A model generated the notes under the pieces. It did no database searches, was not told where the DNA came from, and worked only from the letters and a program-made list of their open reading frames with translations. Made by a program: the position numbers and the translations under genes. Of a stretch of 60,203 nucleotides of DNA, positions 1-9,700 are shown piece by piece; within the stretch, counting starts at the first letter, position 1; every line of letters starts with the position of its first letter. Source of the DNA: Chloroflexota bacterium (GTDB lineage Bacteria; Chloroflexota; Dehalococcoidia; Lucifugimonadales; Australimonadaceae); NCBI GenBank assembly GCA_028874795.1, contig JAPPHT010000038.1, positions 1 through 60,203 on the forward strand. Reading direction: 5' to 3'.

Positions 1-2
1 TG

Positions 3-25
3 GCAACACCTTAGTCTGGTGTTGC
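3..25. terminator. Terminator-like hairpin at left edge
   Basis: An 8-bp perfect inverted repeat (GCAACACC at 3-10, GGTGTTGC at 18-25, 7-nt loop) is followed by ACTTCGTTT. It probably ends a gene lying to the left of the window. The T tract is weak. Confidence 0.45.
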
Positions 26-84
26 ACTTCGTTTGTGAACTTAGGGAATCCAGGGAGCGGCGCAGCGAGCCGCTCGCGCTACGC

Positions 85-90
85 TATACT
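85..90 (+). promoter_or_regulatory. -10 promoter element (TATACT)
   Basis: TATACT lies 25 nt upstream of the TTG at 116. No good -35 is seen 17 nt upstream. Its position rules against using the earlier in-frame GTG at 35, which would lie before the transcription start. Confidence 0.45.
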
Positions 91-115
91 CGCCGCGCCT
101 GGCTGGAGATATGCC

Positions 116-1234
116 TTGCGAACCCCTTTGCTCCTCGCCCCGATAGCCTTCTTGTTCACGCTCGCGGCATGCGCCGACGCGACGCCAACACCAGTTCCCA
201 CGTCGACTCCAACGCCCGCTCCCACACCTACGGCAACACCCATTGCCACAGCGACACCGACACCGGCTCCAACGGCAACGCCAACACCCGAACTCCCGTA
301 TCTGTCGGAGGAGATACCTCCATGCACACCTGTCCACGGCTCCTCGGTCGAACCGTGCGAGCCGGGCATCGTCCCTTTCGATTGGGTTCCTGCATCGATG
401 CTTCCTCCCGCAGAGGATGAACCGCCGAGTCTGGTAGAACTAACAGTCTCAGGCATCCAACCGCCTTCAGCGCCTCATGTGCAGCCTCACTTGGTGCCCC
501 ACCTGGTGTTGCGTGGGACGTACTTACCGAGCACGGTTCGCTGCACTTCCGGCGACCGCTTTCGTCCACCGAAATACCTCCATAGCTATGGAGAATACCC
601 GGACATCTTCGCTGAGATTGAGGGTGCGCGCGCCTTCAAGTGCTATGTCGATGTGCGCGTGAATGCCTACCTCGTGGGAGAAGGACCTGCCAACCTCACC
701 GTTCTGAGGATGTGGTTGCCATACATGGAAGAATGGTATTCGGGGGCAGGCGCAACTGTGGAGGAGGCCGTAGAGGAGGGCAGGCAGTTCTGGGAGAGCG
801 GCGTCGAAGGAAGAAGCTTCGAAGGACTCGACGATGTCCTTCCCGGCAATGCGGAGATACTGCTCCTGGGGCCACCGCTCGATCTCTCGTCGGAAGCATG
901 GCAGTGGTGGGGTTCCCTGGGCGTAGAACGGCGGCAAGACGGCGTGATAGTCGCCACCAACCCTGCGAAGTCTCTCTGGGAACAGTACCGACCGGACGAT
1001 TACGAGACCTACCGCTCCGAGCTCGAGATGGAACTGACCGAGTTTGCACAAGTCGTGGAGAAAGGGCACGCGGCCCGGGTCAGCGAACACGGTGGCCGCA
1101 TCGGTGCGGACCCCGGTTTCCCCATGCTGATCACTGACGCACACCAGTTGCGCGAGTTCTTCGTCGAGGTCGGCGCCTACGAGCACCCCGACGGCCCTCC
1201 TGCGCAGCCGCCGCCGGTTGCCCCGCCCTCGTGA
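116..1234 (+). CDS. Hypothetical lipoprotein with Thr/Pro-rich linker
   Basis: The product is about 372 aa from the TTG at 116. A short basic start (RTPLLL), a hydrophobic stretch and a lipobox (LAAC) make a lipoprotein signal, followed by roughly 40 residues of alternating Thr, Pro and Ala, typical of spacers that hold a folded domain off the membrane. The remaining 300 residues, with several Cys and many aromatic and acidic residues, match no family I recognise. An in-frame GTG at 35 would give 399 aa, but it lies upstream of the TATACT box and would bury the signal peptide. The gene stands alone; its stop is directly followed by a short palindromic repeat. Confidence 0.7.
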   Translation: MRTPLLLAPIAFLFTLAACADATPTPVPTSTPTPAPTPTATPIATATPTPAPTATPTPELPYLSEEIPPCTPVHGSSVEPCEPGIVPFDWVPASMLPPAEDEPPSLVELTVSGIQPPSAPHVQPHLVPHLVLRGTYLPSTVRCTSGDRFRPPKYLHSYGEYPDIFAEIEGARAFKCYVDVRVNAYLVGEGPANLTVLRMWLPYMEEWYSGAGATVEEAVEEGRQFWESGVEGRSFEGLDDVLPGNAEILLLGPPLDLSSEAWQWWGSLGVERRQDGVIVATNPAKSLWEQYRPDDYETYRSELEMELTEFAQVVEKGHAARVSEHGGRIGADPGFPMLITDAHQLREFFVEVGAYEHPDGPPAQPPPVAPPS

Positions 1235-1240
1235 CCTGGC

Positions 1241-1278
1241 GGTCACCCTGGATCCCCGCTTTCGCGGGAATGACGAGG
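1241..1278. repeat. Short palindromic intergenic repeat (VIPAKAGIQ type)
   Basis: Contains the hairpin CCCGC-TTTC-GCGGG; the reverse strand would read V-I-P-A-K-A-G-I-Q, a signature of REP-like repeats in many genomes. Related copies lie at 36886-36913 and, in shortened form, 49653-49680. Confidence 0.7.
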
Positions 1279-1312
1279 TCTACCACGCCAACGGCCTCCT
1301 CATGGCGCGGGC

Positions 1313-1318
1313 TATAAT
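1313..1318 (+). promoter_or_regulatory. -10 element for ilvD (TATAAT)
   Basis: A perfect TATAAT sits 46 nt before the ilvD ATG. The region 17 nt upstream has no recognisable -35. Confidence 0.45.
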
Positions 1319-1364
1319 CGGTGAATGCGCCGGTCCCGGCAGGCGCCCAATCGGAGGAGTCCTC

Positions 1365-3065
1365 ATGACGACCAACCCGCTCAAGAAGCACTCAGCAGAG
1401 ATGACCGACGGCCCGTCCCGCGCTCCGGCGCGCGCCATGCTCAAGGCCATCGGCTTCACCGACGACGACCTCGCGAAGCCCCTCATCGGCGTCGCCACCA
1501 CCTGGATCGAGACGATGCCCTGCAATTACAACCAGCGCGAGCTGGCGCAGTACGTGAAGGAGGGGATCAGGGAGGCCGGCGGCACGCCCATGGAGTTCAA
1601 CACCATCTCCGTCTCGGACGGGGTCGCGATGGGCACCGAGGGCATGCGCGGCTCGCTCGTCAGCCGCGAGGTCATCGCGGACTCCATCGAGACGGTCGCG
1701 CGCGGCCACTCGTTCGACGGCATCGTCGTCCTCGTGGGCTGCGACAAGACGCTCCCGGCGGGCGGGATGGCGCTGGCGCGGCTCAACCTGCCCGGCCTCG
1801 CCTTCTACAACGGCTCCATCCTGCCCGGTAAGCTGGACGGGAAGGACATCACCATCCTTGACGTGTTCGAGGCTGTCGGCGCGCACGGCGCGGGACGCAT
1901 CGACGACGCGCGGCTGAAGGCGGTCGAGGACCACGCCTGCCCCGGCGCGGGCGCGTGCGGCGGTCAGTTCACCGCCAACACCATGGCGATGGCGCTGGAG
2001 TTTCTCGGCATCAGCCCCGCGGGCGCGAACGCCGTCCCCGCCGTCTTCGACGCGAAGGCTGAGGCCGCGCGGAACGCAGGCAGGCTCGCGATGGAGCTGC
2101 TGCGCAGCGGCACGACCCCCCGCGACATCATGACGCGCGAGGCGTTCGAGAACGCCATCGCGGGCGTCGCCGCGACCGCGGGCTCGACGAACGCGGTGCT
2201 CCACCTGCTGGCGATAGCACGCGAGGCGGGCGTCGAGCTTTCGATCGACGACTTCGATGAGATCGCGTGGCGCACGCCCATCGTCGCGAGCATGAAGCCC
2301 GGCGGCGCGTACAACGCGGTGGACCTGTACGCGGCGGGCGGCTACGGCCTCGTCTCCAAGGAGCTCGTCGGTGCGGAGCTGGCGCACGCGGGCGCGGCCA
2401 ACGTGAGCGGCCAGAGCTTCGGCCAAATCGGCGCGGCGGCGGTCGCCGAGCCCGGCCAGCAGGTCGTCGTCTCCGCCAGCGACCCCATCAACCCGAACGG
2501 CGGCATCGCCATCCTGCGCGGCAACTTGGCGCCTGAGGGCTGCGTCGTCAAGCTCGCGGGACACGGCCGCAGGCTGCACCGCGGCCCCGCCCGGGTCTTC
2601 GACCGCGAGGAGGACTGCTTCGCCGCCATCCGGGCCCGTCAGATCCAGGACAACGACGTGGTCGTCATCCGTTACGAGGGGCCGGTCGGCGGGCCGGGCA
2701 TGCGCGAGATGCTGGCCGTCACTGCGGCCATCCAGGGCGCGGGCCTCGGCGACACCGTCGCGCTCATCACGGACGGGCGCTTCTCCGGCGCGACGCACGG
2801 CTTCATGGTAGGCCACATCACGCCGGAGGCCGCGAACGGCGGCCCGCTCGCATTCCTGCGGGACGGCGACACGATCGTGCTCGACGTCGAGCGCCGCGTG
2901 CTGGAGACCGAGGTGCCGGACGAGGAGATGGCGCGCCGCCGCGAGGACTGGAGCGCTCCGCAGCCTCGCTACACCACCGGCGTCTTCGCCAAGTACGCGC
3001 GCAGCGTCGCCTCCGCCAGCGAGGGCGCTATCACCAGCCCCGGCCTCCAAGGCAGCGTCTGGTAG
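1365..3065 (+). CDS. ilvD: Dihydroxy-acid dehydratase
   Basis: Dehydrates 2,3-dihydroxy-isovalerate and 2,3-dihydroxy-3-methylvalerate to the 2-oxo acids in valine, isoleucine and leucine synthesis, in the cytoplasm. The 566-aa product has full family length. Fe-S ligand cysteines are seen in MPCNYNQ (Cys53), GCDKT (Cys126) and [15 protein letters not shown] (Cys198), and the C-terminal [10 protein letters not shown] motif is present. The ATG at 1365 was chosen because GGAGGAGT lies just upstream and the N-terminus then matches the family; the frame stays open further upstream, through the palindromic repeat. No other ilv genes are nearby, so it appears to be transcribed alone from the TATAAT at 1313. 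Confidence 0.96.
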   Translation: MTTNPLKKHSAEMTDGPSRAPARAMLKAIGFTDDDLAKPLIGVATTWIETMPCNYNQRELAQYVKEGIREAGGTPMEFNTISVSDGVAMGTEGMRGSLVSREVIADSIETVARGHSFDGIVVLVGCDKTLPAGGMALARLNLPGLAFYNGSILPGKLDGKDITILDVFEAVGAHGAGRIDDARLKAVEDHACPGAGACGGQFTANTMAMALEFLGISPAGANAVPAVFDAKAEAARNAGRLAMELLRSGTTPRDIMTREAFENAIAGVAATAGSTNAVLHLLAIAREAGVELSIDDFDEIAWRTPIVASMKPGGAYNAVDLYAAGGYGLVSKELVGAELAHAGAANVSGQSFGQIGAAAVAEPGQQVVVSASDPINPNGGIAILRGNLAPEGCVVKLAGHGRRLHRGPARVFDREEDCFAAIRARQIQDNDVVVIRYEGPVGGPGMREMLAVTAAIQGAGLGDTVALITDGRFSGATHGFMVGHITPEAANGGPLAFLRDGDTIVLDVERRVLETEVPDEEMARRREDWSAPQPRYTTGVFAKYARSVASASEGAITSPGLQGSVW

Positions 3066-3095
3066 CGATGGGGTGGAGCGGGCTGTGGGAGCCGC

Positions 3096-4373
3096 ATGAC
3101 GCGTAGCCTCCTGAAGACGGCCGTCCTCGCCCTGCTGGCGACGATCGCTACCGTGGCAACCGCCGCCTGCGGCGGCGACGACGACCCGAACGTGGTCGTC
3201 ATCGGCCCGAACGAGCCGGTGCAGATCCGCACGCTGCTCTCGGGAACCGGCGCATCCCGCGCCGCCGTCGAGATGGCTGTCGGCGACTTCGGCCTCATCC
3301 ACGGCCACGAGGTGGAGCTCGGCGCGCCCGTGGACGCCATGTGCTCACGCGAGGGAGGGCACGAGGGCGCGGATGAGATTGTCGACGACCCGCTGGTGCT
3401 GGGCATCGTCGGCACGTCATGCTCGGTGGCGGCGGTGGCGGCGTCCCCCACCGTCAGCGTGGCCGGGCTCGTCATGATCTCCCCCTCCAACACGTCGCCC
3501 GTGCTCACCTCCGACCTGCGCGGCAACGCGGGCGGCAGCTACCACCCGGGCTATTTCAGGGTCGCCAACAACGACCTCTACCAGGGGCAGGCGGTCGCCG
3601 GTTTCGCCTACGACGAACTCGGCCTGCGGCGCATGGTCGCCCTGCACGACGGCGACCCTTACACGAGCGCTCTCGCGACAGCGTTCAGAGAAGAGTTCCG
3701 CGCCCGCGGCGGCAGGGTCCCCACCATCGGCGTTATCGAGAAGGGACAGACCGACATGAGGGACGTGCTCCGGGAGTTCACGATCGCGGAGCCGGACGGC
3801 ATCTTCTTCCCCATCTTCTCCGCGGAGGCCGAGCACTTCATGCGGCAGGCACGGGAGTCCAACCGCCTGCGGGACGCGACGTTCATATCGGCGGACGGCG
3901 CGCTGGGAGCGGAGTTCCTCGCCCTGCCGGAGAGCGAGGGTCTCTACTTCGCGGGGCCTCCGACGCACGAGGGGAGCAACTTCAACAACGCGACCGGACG
4001 GACGGCGGACGAGGCGCTCGCCGCATTCGAAACCGATTACAGCGAGTTCGCCCACCTCACGCCCTTCTGGGCGCACGCCTACGACGCCGCGACGCTGCTG
4101 CTCGCCGCCATCGAGCGCGCCGCCGTTCGCGACGACGGCAACTTCCTGACCCGGCTCCTGGGCATCGACGAGGAGGGCACGCTGCGCGTCGACCGCGCCT
4201 CGCTCCGCGGGGCTGTGCGCGCGGTATCGACGGACTTCTCAGGCCTTACCGGCAGGCTCTCCTGCGACGACTTCGGCGACTGCGCTCCCGGTGTACAGGT
4301 CATCTATCACCACACCGACTCGAGCGTCACCGACCCCGGCGAACTGTCGGTCGCCTACCGGTTCGAGCCGTAG
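3096..4373 (+). CDS. Branched-chain amino acid-type ABC substrate-binding lipoprotein
   Basis: A 425-aa exported lipoprotein: basic N-terminus, hydrophobic core and lipobox ending at Cys25 (TAAC), then a type I periplasmic-binding fold of the LivJ/Peripla_BP_6 kind. Recognisable signs are the early VVIGPNEPVQI strand, the VLGIVGTSCS segment, ISPSNTSP and a DGxPYTSALA segment at the second lobe. It should capture a small organic ligand and deliver it to a Liv-type permease, but no permease or ATPase of that class is in the window, and the ABC ATPase downstream is of another class. The ligand cannot be inferred. It starts 30 nt after ilvD and may be co-transcribed with it. Confidence 0.82.
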   Translation: MTRSLLKTAVLALLATIATVATAACGGDDDPNVVVIGPNEPVQIRTLLSGTGASRAAVEMAVGDFGLIHGHEVELGAPVDAMCSREGGHEGADEIVDDPLVLGIVGTSCSVAAVAASPTVSVAGLVMISPSNTSPVLTSDLRGNAGGSYHPGYFRVANNDLYQGQAVAGFAYDELGLRRMVALHDGDPYTSALATAFREEFRARGGRVPTIGVIEKGQTDMRDVLREFTIAEPDGIFFPIFSAEAEHFMRQARESNRLRDATFISADGALGAEFLALPESEGLYFAGPPTHEGSNFNNATGRTADEALAAFETDYSEFAHLTPFWAHAYDAATLLLAAIERAAVRDDGNFLTRLLGIDEEGTLRVDRASLRGAVRAVSTDFSGLTGRLSCDDFGDCAPGVQVIYHHTDSSVTDPGELSVAYRFEP

Positions 4374-4408
4374 GCAGCCGCGCCGCTCCCTGAGGTAGAC
4401 GGGAGTCA

Positions 4409-4453
4409 GCCCGAGAGATCCCTCGACTCCGCTGCGCTCCGCTCGAAATGACA
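4409..4453. repeat. Dispersed repeat A (CTCGACTCCGCTGCGCTCC core)
   Basis: This segment recurs inverted at 29935-29974, sharing the core TCGACTCCGCTGCGCTCCGC followed by ATGACA. It lies in the gap between the binding-protein gene and the decayed transporter genes. Confidence 0.65.
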
Positions 4454-4513
4454 CCCAGTAAGGCCAGCGCTACCCGCAAGCTATCCCTCGGAACACCGAG
4501 GTGAGGATTCCCC

Positions 4514-4976
4514 CTACGCCACGGACGGAGGAGCCGCCAGCGTCGCCTGCATGGACGGACCGCTGCCCCCATCCTCTTCGACGAACGCGGCCTCCGCGGG
4601 AAGCAGCCGGCAGTCGTCCGCTGCGGGATACGACCACGAGGTCATCGATCAGGATCTCGCCGCCGTCCGCCTTCTCCAGGCCGGCGATGCACCGGAGCGT
4701 CGTCGACTTGCCGCAGCCGGACGGTCCGAGGAGGGTGAAGAACTCGCCGTGCTCAACCTCGAACGACACGCCGCGAACGGCGTTGACCGCTCCCTAGTCC
4801 GTGGCGTACCGCTTCTCCAGGTCCGTAACTCGCACCGTTGCAGGCATGCGTTTTCCCTGACTCTGTACTCTCGTAAGACGCACCGTCTCCACTCGCGCCA
4901 GGATGACGATGACCGTCATCATCGCCATGAGGATCATTCCAAGGGCTGCCGACGCGGTCTCCTGCCGGATCTGACG
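4514..4976 (-). pseudogene. Decayed ABC transporter operon: permease C-terminus plus gutted ATPase
   Basis: Immediately after the stop of the ABC ATPase at 4977, the minus strand reads as the last ~43 residues of an ABC permease, including a final hydrophobic helix (LGMILMAMMTVIVILARV). Without a stop it then reaches ATG 4847 and the start of a second ATPase (TVRVTDLEKRYATD), interrupted by an in-frame TAG at about 4796-4794. The frame resumes with [15 protein letters not shown] and an intact Walker A (GPSGCGKST). About 35 codons after Walker A homology ends; Q-loop, signature and Walker B are missing. A different frame then gives a 35-residue tail ([14 protein letters not shown]) ending at the TAG at 4514-4516 that resembles an ATPase C-terminus. 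I infer nonsense mutation plus large internal deletions. Confidence 0.75.
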
Positions 4977-6149
<1,173 letters not shown>

Positions 6150-6341
6150 GGCTCCGACCTCTGGTTTAGCTGTAAGGCAACCGAGGCAGCCCGCCTGCCT
6201 CACTCATCAGTGCGGACCTCACGCGCCTGTCCGCAGTACGAGTTGGCGTGAACGCTACCCCCATGCCGTACGAACGTCAATAGCGGGGCAGGGAGAGACG
6301 AGCCGAGGTTCAGGTGAAAACCGCTGTCCTGAGGTGATGTC

Positions 6342-6357
6342 GCCGCCATGGGGCGGC
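6342..6357 (-). terminator. Hairpin downstream of tRNA-Sec
   Basis: A GCCGCC/GGCGGC stem with a short loop lies 20 nt past the 3' end of tRNA-Sec. It has no T tract, so it may be a processing or stability hairpin. The rest of the interval 6150-6376 shows nothing I recognise. Confidence 0.3.
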
Positions 6358-6376
6358 ATCCCGCACTCGTGCGGCG

Positions 6377-6474
6377 TGGCGGGAGTGCGAGGGAGTCGAA
6401 CCCTCCCCGAACCAGGAAGCTGGCCCGGCAACGGTTTTGAAGACCGCGAGACCCACCGGGACCCATCCACTCCC
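6377..6474 (-). tRNA. selC: tRNA-Sec (anticodon TCA)
   Basis: A 98-nt tRNA on the minus strand. Visible parts: acceptor GGGAGTG pairing with CACTCCC (an eighth pair is a G-G mismatch), a six-pair D stem with G-T wobbles closed by CGGT, the anticodon loop CTTCAAA containing TCA, a nine-pair variable arm (CCGGGCCAG with CTGGTTCGG), T stem-loop GAGGG-TTCGACT-CCCTC, and an encoded GCCA end. The long acceptor/D/variable arms and the UCA anticodon identify selenocysteine tRNA. It decodes UGA with SelB after SelA-dependent conversion of the charged serine; selA, selB and selD are not in the window. A likely client is the TGA-containing peroxiredoxin gene at 28576. Confidence 0.93.
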
Positions 6475-6497
6475 ACGAAGCCAGGGCCGCGGCGCGC

Positions 6498-6503
6498 AGT
6501 ATA
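6498..6503 (-). promoter_or_regulatory. -10 element of tRNA-Sec (TATACT)
   Basis: TATACT on the minus strand places a start about 17 nt before the mature tRNA 5' end. No clear -35 is seen. Confidence 0.5.
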
Positions 6504-6549
6504 GAACCGCGTGCCTCGTGGGGGCACATCAACGCCCCTTAAGCACGGA

Positions 6550-6581
6550 GGCGGCGCCACTTACCGCGAAGAGGCGCCGCC
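6550..6581 (-). terminator. Terminator-like hairpin after trxA
   Basis: GGCGGCGCC (6550-6558) and GGCGCCGCC (6573-6581) form a 9-bp perfect stem with a 14-nt loop, 27 nt past the thioredoxin stop. There is no T run, so termination strength is uncertain. Confidence 0.45.
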
Positions 6582-6608
6582 CGGAGTACCCGACATGATG
6601 AAGGAGGC

Positions 6609-6938
6609 TTACTCCTCCAGTACCTTGTCGATCTTCTTCTTGAGCACAGCCTTCGGCACTGCGCCGATTACGTTCTCTGCAACCTTGCCGTCCTTGAACA
6701 GGAGCAGCGCGGGGATGCTGCGGATGCCGAACTGCATCGCCGTCCGGGGGTTCGCGTCGACGTCCAGTTTGGCGAAGGCGAAGCGACCTTCGTACTCGTC
6801 GGCCAGTTCGTCCACCACGGGCGCAATCATCTTGCACGGGCCGCACCAGTCGGCCCAGAAGTCGACCAGGACGGGCTGGTCGCTTTCGAGGACGGTCGAC
6901 ACGAAATCAGCGTCGCTAACGGGCTGGGGCTTTGCCAT
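6609..6938 (-). CDS. trxA: Thioredoxin
   Basis: A 109-aa cytoplasmic disulfide reductase of standard thioredoxin length. The redox motif WCGPC (Cys32, Cys35) follows VLVDFWADWC, and the cis-Pro loop (SIPALLLFKDG) and FAKLDVDANP strand are present. The start at 6938 was chosen because GGAGGT lies 6 nt upstream; an in-frame ATG six codons earlier lies before that ribosome site. It is transcribed away from the SBP gene and ahead of tRNA-Sec on the same strand. A TATACT box at 7013-7018 probably drives it through a ~70-nt leader. A thiol reductant encoded near tRNA-Sec is suggestive for recycling a selenoperoxidase, but that link is inference. Confidence 0.95.
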   Translation of the reverse strand: MAKPQPVSDADFVSTVLESDQPVLVDFWADWCGPCKMIAPVVDELADEYEGRFAFAKLDVDANPRTAMQFGIRSIPALLLFKDGKVAENVIGAVPKAVLKKKIDKVLEE

Positions 6939-7012
6939 CTCAGGACCTCCGTTCACTTTGCGCCAGGGCGTCAGCGCCCATGTGCGTCAGGCTGAGTTTC
7001 TCATCCATCGCC

Positions 7013-7018
7013 AGTATA
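7013..7018 (-). promoter_or_regulatory. -10 element of trxA (TATACT)
   Basis: Minus-strand TATACT 75 nt upstream of the trxA start, between trxA and the stop of the SBP gene at 7036. Confidence 0.4.
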
Positions 7019-7035
7019 CCCCAACCCGCAACCAC

Positions 7036-8652
7036 TCATCCCGCCCCGTCTTCCGCAACGCTCACCCCCGCCCACAGGTCCCCCGATCCCATCGGCATGT
7101 GCGGTGTGAACCCCCGCACGCGATCGCTGAAGGCCCACCGCTCCGCCGCACCCGCAGCCATGAAGAGGAGCGCCTCGCTCAACGTCTCCCGCTGTATCTC
7201 GCGCGCCAGTTCCGCCCGGGCCGAGCCGTCCGTCTCCACCGACTGCCGCTCGATCAGAGCGTCCAGCCCGGCGGTCCCTCCCGTCACGTTGAATGCGCCA
7301 CCGGAATGCACGAGACCAAGCAGGAATGCGTTGGGCGTATCGGTGGGCGGCATCGGCCCGATGAATGCGTCGAAGTCACGCTCCTCCCACACCTGACGGA
7401 GGTATGCAGCCCGACTGAGCACCTCGACCGAAACGTCGAACCCAGCCGCCTCCAGCTGTTCCGCAAGCAGCGTCCCGTGCGCCAGGTACGTCTCACCGAA
7501 GTTGGCGACGGTGAGCATGATCGACATCCCCGGACCAGCGGCGCCGAGCACGGCCTGCGCCTGCGCTGCGTCTCCGAAGGCCGCCTCCAACTCCGCCTGC
7601 GGGACTACCCAGGCTTCGTTGGCGAGCGGTGGCCCGGTGGAGACCGAACCGATGCCGAACGTCTCCCTCAGCGCAGTGTCTGGAGAGAGAGCGAGGAACG
7701 CGGCGCGCCGCACGGTACGGTCGTCGAACGGAGACCGCGCTGAATTCAGGCCGAACAGCACTCCCCTGCCGGAACGCAGCACCACCTCCGACGAGAACCC
7801 TTCCGCTTCGAGCGCTGGCCAGTCGGACTCCGCAACCCGCCCGAGGTCAAGTTGGCCTCGCCGCAACAGATGCGTCACGAGGTCCACGCTCGACGCCGGA
7901 TGGAACACGATGCGCTCAACCCTCGTTCCGGCGCCATGGCCGTCCCACGCGGTGAGCGTCACCTCACCCGTGGCGCCGCGCCGGTACAGCCAGGGGCCAG
8001 CTCCCGGCGAGCCGCTCCTGCGGACGTCGACACCGTCCAACGAGTCCGGCGCGAGGATGACGGCGTAGGGGCTCGCCAGCTTGATCGGCAGGTCCGGGTC
8101 CGGATAGCGCATGTTGAACCGCACCACGTCTTCACTCGCAGGTTCGACGCTCTCGATCGAGTCAAACAGCGGGCTATGCGGCAGACCGGGCGTCCGTAAG
8201 CGGTTGATGCTGAACGCCACGTCCTGCGGAGTCACTCGTCTTGACGCGAAACCGTCGGCTGGCTGCCAGCGCGCCTCCGGATCCAGCCGGAACTCGGCGG
8301 TCAGGTCGTCCACGAATCGCCAGGACTGGCACAGGTCACACTCCACCTCGAGCGTGGGCGGTCCGCTTCCGTCGAGAGCGAAGCGCATGAGCCGCCCGTG
8401 GCTCGGGCCGGGGCCGAACAACGCCGCCCACTCGGAGACCATGGCGTGCATGTCCTTGTGCGGCGCTGCCCCAGTGACCCCCACACGCAGCGTGCCCTCG
8501 GGCGGCGGAAGCGGCGTCGGCTCGGCGGTGGGCGTCGCCGTCGCCGTCGGCGCCAGCGTCGGTGTAGGCGTGGGGCTGGTGCACGCGGCGGAAGCGAGCA
8601 ACAGCGCCGCGGCGAAGAGCCCCGCTCCCCATATGCGGAGAGGCACGCGCAA
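7036..8652 (-). CDS. Peptide/nickel-type ABC substrate-binding lipoprotein (SBP_bac_5)
   Basis: A 538-aa lipoprotein with signal peptide and lipobox at Cys24 (SAAC), then a 25-residue Thr/Pro/Ala linker and a family 5 extracellular binding domain. Family signs are GTLRVGV near the domain start, the DDLTAEFRLDPEARWQPADG region (compare 'f.LR.gvkfhdG'), VTPQDVAFSINR, FDDRTVRRAAFLAL, and a late QRETLSEALLF helix. Such proteins bind oligopeptides or other solutes for Dpp/Opp-type transporters, but no permease is adjacent. The ATG is 2 nt after the stop of the upstream membrane protein gene, so the two form an operon. Ligand unknown. Confidence 0.85.
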   Translation of the reverse strand: MRVPLRIWGAGLFAAALLLASAACTSPTPTPTLAPTATATPTAEPTPLPPPEGTLRVGVTGAAPHKDMHAMVSEWAALFGPGPSHGRLMRFALDGSGPPTLEVECDLCQSWRFVDDLTAEFRLDPEARWQPADGFASRRVTPQDVAFSINRLRTPGLPHSPLFDSIESVEPASEDVVRFNMRYPDPDLPIKLASPYAVILAPDSLDGVDVRRSGSPGAGPWLYRRGATGEVTLTAWDGHGAGTRVERIVFHPASSVDLVTHLLRRGQLDLGRVAESDWPALEAEGFSSEVVLRSGRGVLFGLNSARSPFDDRTVRRAAFLALSPDTALRETFGIGSVSTGPPLANEAWVVPQAELEAAFGDAAQAQAVLGAAGPGMSIMLTVANFGETYLAHGTLLAEQLEAAGFDVSVEVLSRAAYLRQVWEERDFDAFIGPMPPTDTPNAFLLGLVHSGGAFNVTGGTAGLDALIERQSVETDGSARAELAREIQRETLSEALLFMAAGAAERWAFSDRVRGFTPHMPMGSGDLWAGVSVAEDGAG

Positions 8653-8654
8653 CG

Positions 8655-9650
8655 CTACTCGCCTGACGCGCCCTGTGGCGCGCTGGACGGGTTGCGCAGC
8701 GTGCCAAGGCCCATCCCGCCGGTCATGAGCAGGGCTATGGCCGTCGGTGGAAGCACGATCAGCAGGTGCATCATCAGCGCGAAGTTCAACGCCGCCGCCT
8801 GATCCGCCCCGGACTCAGTGAGCATCGTCACGACGGCGAAGTGGTACGTCCCAACGCCGGACGGCACGGACGGCACCGCGGACGTGAAGAAGGTGGCAGC
8901 CACCAGTATGGTCGCCATCGTCACGGGCGGGACGTCGATGCCCAGCCCGCGGCCCAGCACCCATCCGGTGAGGCCCAGCAGCAGCCAGTGGACTATGTTC
9001 ACCCCCAGCGAGAGCCACAGCCGCGCCGGCTGCTCCTTGAGCTCGGTGAACCCTTCGATGATGCGCTGCAGGAAGGAGAACCTGTTCTGCCACGGCACAG
9101 CGCCGCGCACGACCGCCACGAGGATCAGCGCGCTGACGATGAACATGATGAACGCGCCTATCAGCTGGATGTTCGCGTTGCTGGCGCGAACGCCCGGGCT
9201 GAGGAGAACACCGAGTCCCATCATGAGGGCGGTCGTGAAGATGTCCAGCACGTTTTCGCCCACCAGCGTCGCGAATGCCCGAGGGAACGGCACTGCGTAG
9301 CGGCGGTTGATCATGGCGAGCTGCACAGGCTCGCTGACCATGCGTACGGGCGACAGGTTGTTCAGGCCCAGGCCGGTGTTCTGGGTCAGCAGCACCTGGC
9401 GGAATGAGACGGGCTCCCCGCGCAGCAATACGTACCAGCGCGACGCGCGGAACGCGATGGCCGCGGCGAGAGGGACCAGAGCAAGAAGCGCCAGCTCGGG
9501 CGGAAACTCCAGGAATGCGTCCGCCACTTCCTTCCAGACGATGTTGTGCGCGGCGAGATACGCCAGCGAGCCGCTGGCGACGACGCCGAATGCGGCCTGC
9601 GCCCATTTGTTCCTGGAGAGTCGTAACGCTGGCTGTGCCCACGAAGGCAT
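8655..9650 (-). CDS. Integral membrane protein, lysylphosphatidylglycerol synthase TM-domain family (UPF0104)
   Basis: A 331-aa polytopic protein with about eight hydrophobic segments, without a cytoplasmic MprF aminoacyltransferase domain. Family marks are RASRWYVLLRG after the second helix, the NNLSPVRMVSEP loop, a VGENVLDIFT segment and the PSVPSGVGTYHFAVVTML motif near the C-terminus. Relatives act as lipid flippases or in glycolipid assembly; the exact substrate is not known. It starts after GGGAGGAG and is followed with a 2-nt gap by the SBP_bac_5 lipoprotein, an unusual pairing. It diverges from tatD across a 50-nt gap. Confidence 0.8.
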   Translation of the reverse strand: MPSWAQPALRLSRNKWAQAAFGVVASGSLAYLAAHNIVWKEVADAFLEFPPELALLALVPLAAAIAFRASRWYVLLRGEPVSFRQVLLTQNTGLGLNNLSPVRMVSEPVQLAMINRRYAVPFPRAFATLVGENVLDIFTTALMMGLGVLLSPGVRASNANIQLIGAFIMFIVSALILVAVVRGAVPWQNRFSFLQRIIEGFTELKEQPARLWLSLGVNIVHWLLLGLTGWVLGRGLGIDVPPVTMATILVAATFFTSAVPSVPSGVGTYHFAVVTMLTESGADQAAALNFALMMHLLIVLPPTAIALLMTGGMGLGTLRNPSSAPQGASGE

Positions 9651-9688
9651 GAAGACCGTTCTCCTCCCTCAGTCTTCCTTCCATCGTC

Positions 9689-9694
9689 TACAAT
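9689..9694 (+). promoter_or_regulatory. -10 element, leaderless arrangement (tatD)
   Basis: TACAAT, then 6 nt (CCGGCC), then ATG 9701. Transcription would begin at or within a base of the start codon. No Shine-Dalgarno sequence is present. Confidence 0.55.
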
Positions 9695-9700
9695 CCGGCC

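Noticed and set aside
1392-3308. 638-codon frame antisense to ilvD
   Set aside because: Shadow of a well-conserved gene in GC-rich DNA; no ribosome site or recognisable domain.
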